A stretch of 64,000 bases of DNA from Linderina pennispora (taxonomy: Eukaryota > Kickxellomycota > Kickxellomycetes > Kickxellales > Kickxellaceae): assembly GCF_002104995.1 (NCBI RefSeq), contig NW_024468273.1, positions 1 to 64,000 on the forward strand, given 5' to 3'. The notes beneath the pieces were generated by a model. That model was given only the letters and a program-made list of their open reading frames with translations. It searched no databases and had not been told where the DNA came from. A program made the position numbers and the translations under genes. This document shows, in pieces, positions 18,056 to 28,428 of this stretch. Position 1 is the stretch's first letter. Each line of letters starts with the position of its first letter.

Positions 18056-19792
18056 ATGGATCACCTCCCGCCGCACGTTATTGACTCCATTGTCTCGTAC
18101 ACTGTTGGACAGGACAAATCGAAAACTGAGCTCCGGACTGACGCCAAACCGCTTGCTGTGCCACGTACTCTGTACCCGCTAATGAGCATCGATCGTGAAT
18201 GGCGACGTGTCGCTAGTAACTTCATCGGCGAGTCCGCTAGCATCTTCGTCAATTCGAACCCCCCAAACCGCCAGAACTGTCCTGAGTACGCGCAGCCTCT
18301 TGGAGACATCATTACTGTCGGGCTCGAACACCATGTTCGTCATTTGCAGCTTGAGTCCACTATCGAGGACATCGCAGACGGCATGGCATACTCGACGATC
18401 GACTCACTGCTCAGCCTGTGCAAGGGCAAGCTCAAGGGTGTTCAGACGGTATCTCTCCGTGTTTCAATTTCCCATGAATCCGGACAGCAGCACTTTTTCA
18501 TGATGGGACAGCCCATGGCTGACCAACAGGAGCAAACGAACATGGAGAAGGAGGTCTCTCAAAATTCTAGGCGTATTGGCGAGCTGCTGAATGAGGCGAT
18601 GCCAAACATCATTTCGGTGGTGTATTCTGGTGTGCACCACTCTAGATTCAACAACCAGCCTCTGAACAACGCTATTCTGTCAGCGTTGCTGAGTGCTGCG
18701 CCATCAGCCCAGTATCTGAGCGTTCTTGGAGGCGAACTGTCGTATACCACTTTGGGAAGTGAGCTAGCACCCAATGTCAAGTACATGCACGTTAGCCTGA
18801 GTAATAGCGCTAGCAACGGAATTCCTGAGCTAGCTATTCGCTTTGCAGACCGTCTAGAGACACTGACTGTAGATACCTCAGACTATGAACAGTTTAGTAA
18901 ACTGTTCAAGGGTCCAGTGGACGGATTGCCTGTGGTGTATTCAAAGCTACGTACACTCAAAACGTCAGGTAGACGCTACTGGAGACAGGGGGAAAACAGC
19001 TACACTCTCCAGATCAACCCCTTCCCGGAGCTGCGGCGGCTCATATGCAGGGATGTATACCCATTCACCACCAGCCATGTGCTTCGTTGGATTCAGCCCA
19101 CTGTTGAGGTGATGGAGGTTAATTTCAGTGACCACTTTTATAACCAGTTTGTTGAGGACGGTGTGTTTGATGCTGGCTCGTTCCCAAATCTGCGCCACGT
19201 CAACCTGTCATGGTCTCAGGACTCTAGCCATATCTCGATTACTGACCCATCGTCCGAACTCCCCCGTGTGCTATCACTCAGCCCTGTTCTCGAGAAGGTC
19301 GTTTTCGATACAACCATCTCCAGTCCCAGCACTGCAGTTGCTGCCCTGTATCGGTGCAAGCATCTGAAGGAACTGAGCCTGGGTGGCTCTCGGACTACCA
19401 TTGCCGAAGCGATCCAACTGATCAATAGGTTCCCAGAATTACGGGCATTGACTCTCTCTCTAAAGACCAGCAATGACGTGAACGAGCGAGGTGACATTTC
19501 CGACGCCGAAATTAAGGCGTTCCAAGAAAAGAACGTATCACAAAGTAGCTCCAAGCTCAGGACACTGGGAATCAGCACGTTTGTTTTCACCACACGACCG
19601 CGTGCTGCGCAGCACATCATGCTACTGGCCAGTATATTCAAGTCTATCGGACGCATCGAGGTCCACAGTCTCAATGAGAAGCGCGACACAGCAATTATGG
19701 CGGCATTGGAGGAGGCCAAGGAGCACAGCAACTTTGATGGCGATGGAGACGACAGAATTCGATGCATGAGAGTTGCACTTGTTGGAGAATAG
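18056..19792 (+). CDS. F-box/LRR-like protein, lineage-specific family
   Basis: A 578-aa protein. It opens with an F-box-like helix (MDHLPPHVIDSIVSYTV), then degenerate leucine-rich-repeat segments such as LETLTVDTSDY, LRRLICRDVYPF, LRHVNLSWSQD and LKELSLGGSRT spread over residues 90-560. This architecture resembles the large families of F-box-like proteins in early-diverging fungi. If it is a true F-box protein it would link SKP1-type ubiquitin ligase to a target, but no canonical full F-box could be verified. The ATG context (ACCATGG) and a TATA box 92 bp upstream support the start. Single exon. Confidence 0.7.
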   Translation: MDHLPPHVIDSIVSYTVGQDKSKTELRTDAKPLAVPRTLYPLMSIDREWRRVASNFIGESASIFVNSNPPNRQNCPEYAQPLGDIITVGLEHHVRHLQLESTIEDIADGMAYSTIDSLLSLCKGKLKGVQTVSLRVSISHESGQQHFFMMGQPMADQQEQTNMEKEVSQNSRRIGELLNEAMPNIISVVYSGVHHSRFNNQPLNNAILSALLSAAPSAQYLSVLGGELSYTTLGSELAPNVKYMHVSLSNSASNGIPELAIRFADRLETLTVDTSDYEQFSKLFKGPVDGLPVVYSKLRTLKTSGRRYWRQGENSYTLQINPFPELRRLICRDVYPFTTSHVLRWIQPTVEVMEVNFSDHFYNQFVEDGVFDAGSFPNLRHVNLSWSQDSSHISITDPSSELPRVLSLSPVLEKVVFDTTISSPSTAVAALYRCKHLKELSLGGSRTTIAEAIQLINRFPELRALTLSLKTSNDVNERGDISDAEIKAFQEKNVSQSSSKLRTLGISTFVFTTRPRAAQHIMLLASIFKSIGRIEVHSLNEKRDTAIMAALEEAKEHSNFDGDGDDRIRCMRVALVGE

Positions 19793-20331
19793 AGCGGCTA
19801 GATATGGAGCGGATGAGAAAATGGTCAGCTTGTGCATGCCTTTTAACTACCGAAGATAGCTGTATATATTACTCGACACAGCTCGGGTTGATAGTGTAAA
19901 ACTGTGCGACTAAAACATAATCCTTTGTCTACTTGTTGGTGCCATTTCAATTCGTATAACCTTTTCTTTTATTTCTACCTAGAGCATCCTGAATGGGGGT
20001 ATATGGGCTATGCTTGGAGTGCATGTCTCGTTTTGTAAACTGTCTGCATGCAAAGTGCTAATTGCTCGCAAGAATCATGAAATCACCATATGCAGGGCGC
20101 CTTGCGCCCATTCGGAGGTCCATGCACTCATACATGCTCTCAATGGCCCTTTTTTCAGGGTGACAAAGGCTGAAGACCCTCGTGCGAACTGGAGCGTGCA
20201 AATACTTGCACATAGGAGGTTGTCAACGTGTATAAATGCCAGCGATCCGCACAAGAAAGCAGCATTTCCTACACCTTTCGATTCTTGGTTTCACAACCTC
20301 AGGCTAGTTGTTTTTATCAACATTACCAAGG
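19793..20331. other. Intergenic with TATA box
   Basis: No gene is seen. TATAAAT at 20231-20237 is about 100 bp upstream of the secreted-protein ATG at 20332, followed by a pyrimidine-rich leader. Confidence 0.5.
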
Positions 20332-20916
20332 ATGCGTCTGTTTAGCAACATAATCGTCCAGCTGTCGCTGCTAGCTCTCCTTCTGGTCTGTGCACAGCCA
20401 GCCCTGACACATTACACGCAAGCAACCAAAGACGCAACCATCGTGCGCTCGACCGCGTCCTGTCCAGACTGCCCCAACAGCAACTGCAACGAGTGTGCAC
20501 AGGGTCTTCGCAAGACGCTAGTAGCCAACACTGGTGGACTTGCATACATCCGTATGATTATCGGGTTCACACTGCCGGTTGAGGTATCGCAGGTTCGCGC
20601 ATGCCACCTCTCGCTTCCTGGCTTCGTCATTCCTTTGAAGTCCAATGTCACTGTGAATTTCTCGCAGGCAGTGTCGTCAGACTGGGATGAGGCTACCATC
20701 ACTGGCAATAATGCCCCTGATGCAGGTGCTCAGATTGCCTCGGTTACTGTGCCGGCAAACACCAACATGACTGCAGTCGATATCACTCCGGCTTGCCTGA
20801 ATGCAGATGAGGAGGGTAACTTCTCTGTCTATGTTGGCACGCAGTTTGACCGTATCGAGCTATGGTCAAAGGAGTCGGGCAACCCAGCCATCCTCCATAT
20901 AGTAGATGCTGACTAA
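20332..20916 (+). CDS. Small secreted protein, DNRLRE/CBM96-like domain
   Basis: A 194-aa protein with a strong signal peptide: a basic start (MRLFSNII), a hydrophobic core rich in leucine, and a small-residue cleavage region near residue 26. The mature part begins HYTQATKDATIVRS. It carries four cysteines in CPDCPNSNCNEC, the DNRLRE/CBM96-type motif DWDEATITGNNAP near residue 122, a D-I-T segment, and a closing strand pair (LWSKESGNPAILHI). This pattern is that of the beta-sandwich domain first described in disaggregatase-type proteins and now CBM96, which binds polysaccharides such as alginate. Its target here is unknown. The upstream in-frame extension to 20308 adds eight residues before the natural signal peptide and was not used. 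Confidence 0.7.
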   Translation: MRLFSNIIVQLSLLALLLVCAQPALTHYTQATKDATIVRSTASCPDCPNSNCNECAQGLRKTLVANTGGLAYIRMIIGFTLPVEVSQVRACHLSLPGFVIPLKSNVTVNFSQAVSSDWDEATITGNNAPDAGAQIASVTVPANTNMTAVDITPACLNADEEGNFSVYVGTQFDRIELWSKESGNPAILHIVDAD

Positions 20917-21308
20917 AACTGGAGTCGTGTCTCCTGTCTACATGACAAGTGGCTGTATAGCATTATAGCACAGTTTCAAGTAGTAATCCATGCAATATAG
21001 CACACCACGAAATTCCTCTTGTCCATTGGAGTAGGTAGCAAAGTCTCGACCCCATTGTTGGCAATGGTGCAGTTTCAAGGGCTTAGGGACATCGCATTTG
21101 GCTCATCGGCTGGTATTGAAAATGGCAAAGGTGAGGCTGCAGCTCACGTGACAGCACCCGCAAATGTGGGATGTAGGGACCAGGTTCAGAAACTGGGCAT
21201 CAAAAAAGGGAGATCGGTCCATGCTAAGAGTTATCTTGCTTTCATTTTTCTGCTTACCAGTAATTCAGCTTTAAATTACACACAGGCTCTAGAGTCATAG
21301 CAGGACAG
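20917..21308. other. Intergenic
   Basis: 392 bp between two plus-strand genes; no feature could be supported. Confidence 0.5.
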
Positions 21309-22724
21309 ATGTGGCATTTGCGTAGAAAGCTCGCACAGCAGCTGCAGCGGCGCAGTCTACACACGAACGTTATCAAAACGCTGCGCTCGCGGCAGTTCAT
21401 CAACGCAGTGACGAGCGAGTCGATCGAACAGCAAACGGACAAGCCCGTGGGTGTGTACTGCGGAGTAGATCCGACGGCCGACAGCCTGCACCTGGGCAAC
21501 ATGGTGACGCTGATGGGGCTGCTGCACTTCCACCTGGCCGGGCACCAGGCGATCCCGCTGGTAGGCAACGCGACCGGTATGATCGGGGATCCGAGTGGGC
21601 GCAGCACCGAGCGCGTGGCACTGGGCCGCGATACATTGGCAAAGAACGTTGCTGCGATAGAGAAACAGCTAAAGCGGTTCTTTGAGCGCGGCACGCAGTA
21701 CGCGGCTAGAAGGGTTGTTGGGCTGGAGACAGAGAAGCTGGCGAAAATCGAGGTGGCGAGAAATGCAGACTGGTATCGCGATATGAACATTCTCGGCTTT
21801 CTAGGAACGGTTGGCAGGTACACGAGGGTGGGGGCTATGGTTGCCCGCGATAGCGTGAAGTCGCGGCTGGCGTCGGCGCAAGGGATCAGCTTCACAGAGT
21901 TCTCGTACCAGCTGCTGCAGGCCTACGATTTCTGGTACCTGTACCACCACAGGAACTGCCGTGTGCAGATCGGTGGCAGCGACCAGTGGGGCAATATCAC
22001 CGCGGGCACGGAGCTGATCCACAAGATGCCGCGCGACGACACTGACACAGGCGTGGTGAGTGGGCAGGCAACCAGCCACGAGGCTTTTGGGCTAACGATC
22101 CCGCTGCTGACCACGGCATCCGGCGAAAAGTTCGGCAAGTCCGCCGGCAACGCCATATGGCTGGACGAGCGCAAGACGTCGCCGTTCGACGTCTACCAGT
22201 TCTTCGTCAAGACGTCTGATGCGGATGTAGCAAAGTTCCTGAAAATGTTCACGCTGCTGCCGCTGGAGCGAATCGCGCAGGTCATGGAGGAGCATGGAAG
22301 GGCGCCGGAAAAGTTCGCCGCCCAAAAGCTGCTTGCAGAGGAGGTCACGGAGCTGATCCACGGCGAGGCAGGCGTGCTGCAGGCGAAATGCGCGACCCAG
22401 GTGCTGTTTGGCGGAAGGGACCAGAAGATCGAGGAGTTCTCTGCCAGCGAAATCGCCGATGCCTTTGCCAATGATCGGCGCATGGTGGATCTGCCCAGGG
22501 CCGATGCCGTGGGCAAGCAAATCGCTGAGCTGGCGGTGCTGGCTGGGGCTTGCTCATCAAAGTCGCAGGCGACGCGGTTGGCGCGCGGCGGCGGACTGTA
22601 CTGGAACAACACTGCGGTGGCAGACGGCAAGTGGGTACCGGGCAGCGACCAGTTCATCGGCGAGGGCACCATTGGTGTACTGCGGACCGGCAAGACTAGC
22701 TACTTCATCATTAGATTGAAATAG
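21309..22724 (+). CDS. MSY1: Mitochondrial tyrosyl-tRNA synthetase
   Basis: A 471-aa class I aminoacyl-tRNA synthetase of the bacterial-type TyrRS family used in mitochondria. The N-terminus (MWHLRRKLAQQLQRRSLHTN) is a basic, arginine-rich targeting peptide. The tyrosine/ATP site follows: VYCGVDPTADSLHLGN (HIGH-type HLGN near residue 60), GNATGMIGDPSGRSTER, the QLLQAYDF region, IGGSDQWGNI, and KFGKS (KMSKS-type) near residue 275. An S4-like RNA-binding tail with SKSQATRLARGGGLYWNN is at about 415-435. It charges mitochondrial tRNA-Tyr. The stop is only 27 bp from the convergent GPI13 stop, so their 3' UTRs must overlap. Confidence 0.95.
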   Translation: MWHLRRKLAQQLQRRSLHTNVIKTLRSRQFINAVTSESIEQQTDKPVGVYCGVDPTADSLHLGNMVTLMGLLHFHLAGHQAIPLVGNATGMIGDPSGRSTERVALGRDTLAKNVAAIEKQLKRFFERGTQYAARRVVGLETEKLAKIEVARNADWYRDMNILGFLGTVGRYTRVGAMVARDSVKSRLASAQGISFTEFSYQLLQAYDFWYLYHHRNCRVQIGGSDQWGNITAGTELIHKMPRDDTDTGVVSGQATSHEAFGLTIPLLTTASGEKFGKSAGNAIWLDERKTSPFDVYQFFVKTSDADVAKFLKMFTLLPLERIAQVMEEHGRAPEKFAAQKLLAEEVTELIHGEAGVLQAKCATQVLFGGRDQKIEEFSASEIADAFANDRRMVDLPRADAVGKQIAELAVLAGACSSKSQATRLARGGGLYWNNTAVADGKWVPGSDQFIGEGTIGVLRTGKTSYFIIRLK

Positions 22725-22751
22725 AGTTGTATTGAAGCACAAATGAGGAAT

Positions 22752-25700
22752 CTACTTGGCCCGGATGCGGTCGGCAACCAGAGACTGCACCGAGCCCACA
22801 CCTAGACCCATGCGCAGCACACGCACAGCAGCAAAGCCGACGGCCAGACACAGCGCCAGCACAACTGATCCCAGCAGCACAGGCACCGAGAACATGAATC
22901 TGGGGGCAAACACCTTCCACACCATCAGATGGCGGCGGAAGAAAGCTGCAAAAACCGCCGAGCTAGTCGACACCGCCGCATGGTACGCCAGGTACGCTGC
23001 AGCAGCGCCCGTGACACGAGCCATGAAGTTCCCGGGTGCTATCCGGAGCAGCTGCGTGCCTAGCGACTGGTTCCACAGCGCAACCAGCGGCACGCCCATT
23101 GCACCCAGCACAAAGGCACCTAGCGTGTTCAGCCCGACAATCACACCACAGACGACCAGCTGCATCTCGCGCACGCCCACAAACGCTGTGCTCCACTGCA
23201 GCGATACCAGTGTGAACTGATGTCCCGTAGCAAAGTACCCCATGTACGACAGTAGCCCAAGCATCACCACCTGTGCTGGCACCAGCGACATGCTGCATTG
23301 CAGCGCGTCGTGCAGCGCGTCAAATAGTTCCATGGCCAGCAGGATCTCAACAAACAGCACCGACAGCATGATGCCGCCCATTGGCTGCTGCACCAGATAC
23401 AGCACGCAGAACACGACCGTGACAAAGAGCAGATATGCTACACCGTAGGCATTGCCAAAGCCCAGAATGATCGCGGTGCGCTTCGGCTGGGCTGCCTGCT
23501 TCTTGTGCTTGGCCGCCTTTGTCGTGGAGGCATCGGCGATGGCAACGTCAAGGCAGAACGGGCTGGCAAGCCATGCTGCGAGTCCTCCGCCCAGCGCAAT
23601 CCCAACAGACGTGCGGGCCAGCAGGATACGCAGTTCGCTCCAGTTGCCTCCCGACGCCTTGGGCTCGAGTGCTGCCTCGGCGTCGATGGAATCCAGGATC
23701 CAGTACACGGCCGCCATGCCCATGCTGGCACGCATGCCGATGCCCAGCCATAGTCGTGCCACAGACGCAGTGTCGCTGCGGGACCGCCGCAGGAACCGCA
23801 GGACTACCGATGGCACGATCCAGACCATGCCCAGGTTGGCCACTGCCAGCCACACGCTGCTGATTGATGCTGATTCCGAGCCGTAGAACGTTGGCTTGCA
23901 TCCGCCAGGAATCTGCTCTTCGCGGCACACCGTCGAGTACGATGAAATGCGGTTGAGCACCAGGATTGCAAATGCGCAAATGGCTGCGCGTTGGCCAGCA
24001 GCCTGCTGAGTTTCCGGCTTCGATGCCAATGTGCTGAGAGCTGCGCCAAACAGCGCCAGCGTCAGCGTCTGCAGCAGGTATAAAACGACGCTGTCCTCGT
24101 TGAACGTGTAGCTGTTTGACGTGAATACCGAGAGGTGGACAATAGTGACCAAAATCGCAGCACCGTTTAGTAGCACAGGGATTCCATGCCAGAAGCCAGG
24201 TGGAGAAGTGTCATCAATGCCCACGCCGACCTGATGGTTCACCAGAGCCTGGAAACAGAACGATCCCAGTGCACCGACTGTGAGTCCCGCAACAGCCAGG
24301 TCAAGCTGGGATGCATGAGACGAAGCGGCGGTTGCCGACAAAACGGTGTTCAGCGCCTTGGATGCAACCAAACCAATGATTCCGCCGGTCGCACTGCCAG
24401 CCAGGGTCTTGGAGGCAATGGTCTCGAGAGAAGACTGCTGCGAACGCCAATACACAAGGGAGAGGCTGGCCAGCGACAGTAGCATGATTGCCAGGCCTGC
24501 CAGGATCAAGACAGGATCAAACTGCGCCCACATCTGCCGCAACGTGCCCAGCATGATGCGCAGGAACGCGTAATACTGCGCTGCCGCCTCTTCCTCACCC
24601 TCTGCAATAATATTTTTGTTGCGCGTCGTCTTGAGTTGCTTTAGATCAGCATAGCTTTGCTGTGCCTGGTCATACAGCTCGTCCCACATGCGGACAACGT
24701 CGTCAGAGAACCCATGCGAGTGTGACTTTGCCATATATGCCTTCAGATAGCGAACCACCTGGGCCGAGTTCAGCCGCAGGGCATGTAGCAGTCCCCATTC
24801 GCCGTCAACCGAATCGTCCGAAGCAAACATCTCGGGGATCACGGCCCCCAGGTTGTTGAATGGCACCGGGAGGCCCAGTACCAGCGCCATGGTCGATACA
24901 ATGTCAATCTGAGGGGTGCTGCGGATCAGAGGCGCTTCAAACAGTGCTTTGCCCTCTTGGTTCCAGTACTCGTCAGAAAGATGCGTGTTCTTCCACCACC
25001 CACGACGCAGGTCCTCATCAAGCGATCTTCCAATTTGGTGTTCGTCAATCAGTGTCTGCGCACGCTCAAGAACACGCCCAGAACGCTCTGCACCGCGCTT
25101 TGAATTCCATTCGGTGTTCGAATACACCCACAGCGCAGCATCCACCTCGCGAGGGCTGTCACCGCCATGGTCGCCCTTGGGGTCCATGCCGTGGTCGCCA
25201 AACACATACAGTACTGTCGATTTGTCTGATCTGTCAACCGCATCAACGATCATTTTGATTGCCTGGTTCATCTGCTGCAGTTTCAGTGCCATTGCCGGGT
25301 GGTCTGGACCGAACCGGTGCCCGCAGTGGTCGACGCCCAGACAGTGTGCAATGATTGTGTCCCAGTCTTCATGTAGCTCTGAGAATCCGACCCGGCCATT
25401 CGCCATTGTGTTGTGAGGGCCCAGAGAGGGTCCGCCTAGGTCTGAGTGCTCAAGCATCTCCTTCTGCTCGACCAGCCCTCGCCATGCCTCGCGCCGAGCG
25501 TTGGCTTCGTCTGAGGTATCATATTCAGGTGGTCCAAGGAACAAAGGCAGCCGGCTCAGCACGCCGTCATCAACTGTATGCAGGTCCCAGACATTCAGGC
25601 TTGGGAATGGCCGGATCCGCGCCCATCCGCCGTATTCCTGTATACCGTCTCCCTCAGTGTTGTTGAGCTCGTCTGTAAACGTGTCGGCAAGGTCATTCGG

Positions 25701-26327
25701 GAACAAGCTGGACCACGTATCGTCGCCCAAGAACACCAGGTTGCGCTTATGCCCGCCGCCCTCTCTGCCACGGATCGCCTGCAGCCAGTTGTCCTCGTCA
25801 ATAGCACTGCCTGCAAAGTTACTCCCAGCATCAATGAATGTCGGTAACTGGCCGGTGGTCAGTGCCTTCAGTCTCTGCAGTGTGGTTGTTGGCGGATCCG
25901 CACGGAACCTATACAGCATGCTGCGCGACGGCTGGGACTGCATCACGCGGTCGATAATCGGCAGGTTGTTGTGGTATGGCATTTTCCGGACACTGTCGTC
26001 TGTCGCATTCAGCTCGCTGCTAAACGTCGCAAAGTCAATCCGCAGAGCATCAACTACAAGCACGATCGAGCGCTCAAACTTTGCTGGGTACCAGCTGGCA
26101 TTCGCTGCGTCTGGCGCCGGAGTACCGTGGCTCTGCTCAAACGGCAGCACCAGCAAGTGCGAGTGATCGGGCAGCACCATGCGCGTCAGCAGGAAGCCAC
26201 GCGCAAACAGCCAGAACCCGATTGCGTTGGCCACGACAAAGAACACCGATAGTGACCAGTGACCGCGCACAGGCAGCTTGGTGGGCTTGGCCACTGGCGT
26301 TTCTGATGGCGATTGAGGTTCCGCCAT
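22752..26327 (-). CDS. GPI13: GPI ethanolamine phosphate transferase 3 (PIG-O)
   Basis: A 1191-aa ER membrane enzyme of the PIG-O/Gpi13 family. It adds ethanolamine phosphate to the third mannose of the GPI precursor, the group later joined to protein. An N-terminal membrane anchor (residues 22-50) is followed by a lumenal alkaline-phosphatase-like domain: VLVVDALRIDFATF holds the nucleophile region, VDHCGHRFGP and FGDHGMDPKGDHGGDS hold the metal ligands. From about residue 600 to the end it is a multi-pass membrane domain with many hydrophobic segments. Single exon. Convergent with MSY1. Confidence 0.95.
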   Translation of the reverse strand: MAEPQSPSETPVAKPTKLPVRGHWSLSVFFVVANAIGFWLFARGFLLTRMVLPDHSHLLVLPFEQSHGTPAPDAANASWYPAKFERSIVLVVDALRIDFATFSSELNATDDSVRKMPYHNNLPIIDRVMQSQPSRSMLYRFRADPPTTTLQRLKALTTGQLPTFIDAGSNFAGSAIDEDNWLQAIRGREGGGHKRNLVFLGDDTWSSLFPNDLADTFTDELNNTEGDGIQEYGGWARIRPFPSLNVWDLHTVDDGVLSRLPLFLGPPEYDTSDEANARREAWRGLVEQKEMLEHSDLGGPSLGPHNTMANGRVGFSELHEDWDTIIAHCLGVDHCGHRFGPDHPAMALKLQQMNQAIKMIVDAVDRSDKSTVLYVFGDHGMDPKGDHGGDSPREVDAALWVYSNTEWNSKRGAERSGRVLERAQTLIDEHQIGRSLDEDLRRGWWKNTHLSDEYWNQEGKALFEAPLIRSTPQIDIVSTMALVLGLPVPFNNLGAVIPEMFASDDSVDGEWGLLHALRLNSAQVVRYLKAYMAKSHSHGFSDDVVRMWDELYDQAQQSYADLKQLKTTRNKNIIAEGEEEAAAQYYAFLRIMLGTLRQMWAQFDPVLILAGLAIMLLSLASLSLVYWRSQQSSLETIASKTLAGSATGGIIGLVASKALNTVLSATAASSHASQLDLAVAGLTVGALGSFCFQALVNHQVGVGIDDTSPPGFWHGIPVLLNGAAILVTIVHLSVFTSNSYTFNEDSVVLYLLQTLTLALFGAALSTLASKPETQQAAGQRAAICAFAILVLNRISSYSTVCREEQIPGGCKPTFYGSESASISSVWLAVANLGMVWIVPSVVLRFLRRSRSDTASVARLWLGIGMRASMGMAAVYWILDSIDAEAALEPKASGGNWSELRILLARTSVGIALGGGLAAWLASPFCLDVAIADASTTKAAKHKKQAAQPKRTAIILGFGNAYGVAYLLFVTVVFCVLYLVQQPMGGIMLSVLFVEILLAMELFDALHDALQCSMSLVPAQVVMLGLLSYMGYFATGHQFTLVSLQWSTAFVGVREMQLVVCGVIVGLNTLGAFVLGAMGVPLVALWNQSLGTQLLRIAPGNFMARVTGAAAAYLAYHAAVSTSSAVFAAFFRRHLMVWKVFAPRFMFSVPVLLGSVVLALCLAVGFAAVRVLRMGLGVGSVQSLVADRIRAK

Positions 26328-26709
26328 CGGCCGTTTTCGTTAATAGAATGAAAAGTGCTATTATAGGTCGTAAAGGAGACTGAGAGAAAAGAGGAGCAGG
26401 AGAGTCGGGATGTTGAGAATGGAGAAAGGTTAGGGAGGAAGCGGAGTTGAGCAGGTCCAAGAAGCCATCGAGTGGCCGCCCCGCAAGCCATGGCCACATT
26501 CGGTAATGTGGGTGAACTACAGATTCCTTGATCTTGGGCGATCTGGGCAAGTGCCGGCTCCCACCTGTACACAGTATCGTGTGTATGCCACAGCACGCTA
26601 CCCATCCAGTGGCAGCATGTGGTGACCAATATCCAGATGTTTCTATCATCAGCAGTGCTGCCCAGCTGGATTTATTTTTAATGGCTTTGCACGGTAGCAT
26701 TCATCACAC
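26328..26709. other. Short intergenic region
   Basis: Lies between the GPI13 start and the FTS-like stop, both minus strand, so it must hold the GPI13 promoter and the FTS-like 3' UTR. No further feature is seen. Confidence 0.5.
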
Positions 26710-27772
26710 TCATTCCTTTGACGATACAGCAGCGAAGGAGTTGATTCCAGTCTTGGCCCGCTGGTACGCCTCGTCGGACATTGGCGAGAACACGATCGGG
26801 CAGTCCTTCTGCGGCATCTGGTACAGGTTCTCTGGCTTGTGCGAGTTCATGGCATCTATCCGTGCAAACTCGCGGAACCTCGGCAGATCGCCCTTGAACT
26901 TCATGTAGGCATCGATGTTGTAGCAGTCGCGTGGGCCAAGCTGCTGCAGCACCCGGTTCTTGAACGCATTCTTAAAGTAGTACAGCGCGTGGAAAATGTA
27001 GTCGCTGTACGGTGTCCACTTTGGAAACTGCTGCTCCAGCGCAAACCGGCCATCCTCGCGCCTCACCAGCGGATGGAACACGGGCGTGGTCAGGCTGATC
27101 ACCGGATGCTGGTTCGGGTACTCGCGCGGAATGTCAACGCGGAACCTTATCACGCCGTCCTTCCAGTACCCGCGCTTGACGAACATGACGCCGTGCCACA
27201 CGTTGATTGATGTCAGCGACGGCATTACGTACATCCCGCGCGGGCAGTGGCCCAAAGTGCTAAGCCCAAGCAGCTCGATCCGCAGCTCGCACCGCCGCAT
27301 GTGCTCCGAGTAGAACCGCCCAGTGCTATTGATTGCCAGGGGCACCACGGGTCCTTGCAGGTCCTCCTCCGAAATGTGCACCTCTGCCATCCCCTGGTCC
27401 TGCGCTGGCGGCTTTGCATCAACGTCCATTGCGTTGTCGGTTCGATCATGTGCTGTCGCTGGCTTTTTGCTCGGCACCTGCCATGATGCGGGCCCGGAGA
27501 AGTCTATGTTGCTGGCTTTCTTCTGTGTTGCTGACGGACTAGCGCCATTGGTGTATGTCGCAAAGAAAAGGTCTTTGAGCCGCTGTGACGGCGACATTGT
27601 GCCCATGAGCGGTGTGAATTGTGGCCCGAAATGCTCGCGCCCTGTGAAGCGGCCACCTGCGTTCTCTGTTGCTGTTTCCTAATAGAGAACACGCGTGATT
27701 AGCAGCAAGGCTCATTCACATCCCAGAGTCAGACCAAATGCAACAAGGCTCACACCAGTACGCTACCTCCAT
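26710..27772 (-). CDS. FTS/AKTIP-like ubiquitin E2 variant, two exons
   Basis: Reconstructed as exon 1 (27772-27767, only ATG GAG), an 88-bp intron (27766-27679; GTAGCG donor, CTAAT branch site, TATTAG acceptor) and exon 2 (27678-26710), giving 324 aa. If the intron is wrong, the first in-frame ATG in exon 2 is at 27606. The UEV domain at about residues 125-265 contains VMPSLTSINVWHGVMFVKRG, FRVDIPREYPNQHPVISL and PVFHPLVRREDGRF. No cysteine stands at the catalytic E2 position, as in AKTIP/FTS. Known FTS proteins join Hook and FHIP to couple early endosomes to dynein. A non-catalytic adaptor role is inferred. Confidence 0.8.
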
Positions 27773-28428
27773 GCTTGCTTCTGTGGGAAACAATGTTTTG
27801 TGATGCGAAATTGAGAAAATGAAAATGAAAATGATTTGAGAGGTGAGAGTGGGTGAGAAGTAGTCAACAACTCAGCCACTTTCAAGAGCGCATGCATTGG
27901 GCAGTTCTTGTTGACAATTAGATCTGGCGCCTAATTGTCGGCCACGGCCATGTTTCACCGGAAGACCGTTTCCAGATCTGCAGTCCAACAAGGCCCAAGC
28001 CATGCCCTCAGACAAAGACCACAGCAGACAGCCACCATCGCCGCTCGCCTTGGCGTTGCGTATGTGTATCCGGCATCTTGTGTGGACAGGGCGATGTGGG
28101 GTTGCTAGAGGCGTACCTTCAGCATATGCCACAGCACTGGCTGAGAAGGTATTTAGGGTGTGTCGAGCGTGAATACCTCGTGACCAAGAGTAAGGAAAAG
28201 GGGTCATCGCTATCCACTTGGACTGGTTGGAGGGCATGTAGCATATTGGACAAGTATGTGTTGACTGGGATATGCGCTGAAAGCATGCCACGATCCAAGA
28301 CCGCCCAACCCATAACCGCTGAAAGTTTTCGCGTAGTTGCCTCGATGCGAGACCAGGTGCCACAGATCGAGAGCATGAAATCCGACACTCTCAGTTCGCA
28401 ATTCCAGATTTCAATACCTACCCCACAC
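27773..28428. other. Divergent intergenic region
   Basis: Separates the FTS-like gene from the zinc-ribbon gene. In-frame ATGs at 28285 and 28375 could give longer proteins for the latter. GACAATTAGATCTGGCGCCTAATTGTC (27914-27940) is an imperfect inverted repeat (GACAATTAG / CTAATTGTC). Confidence 0.45.
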
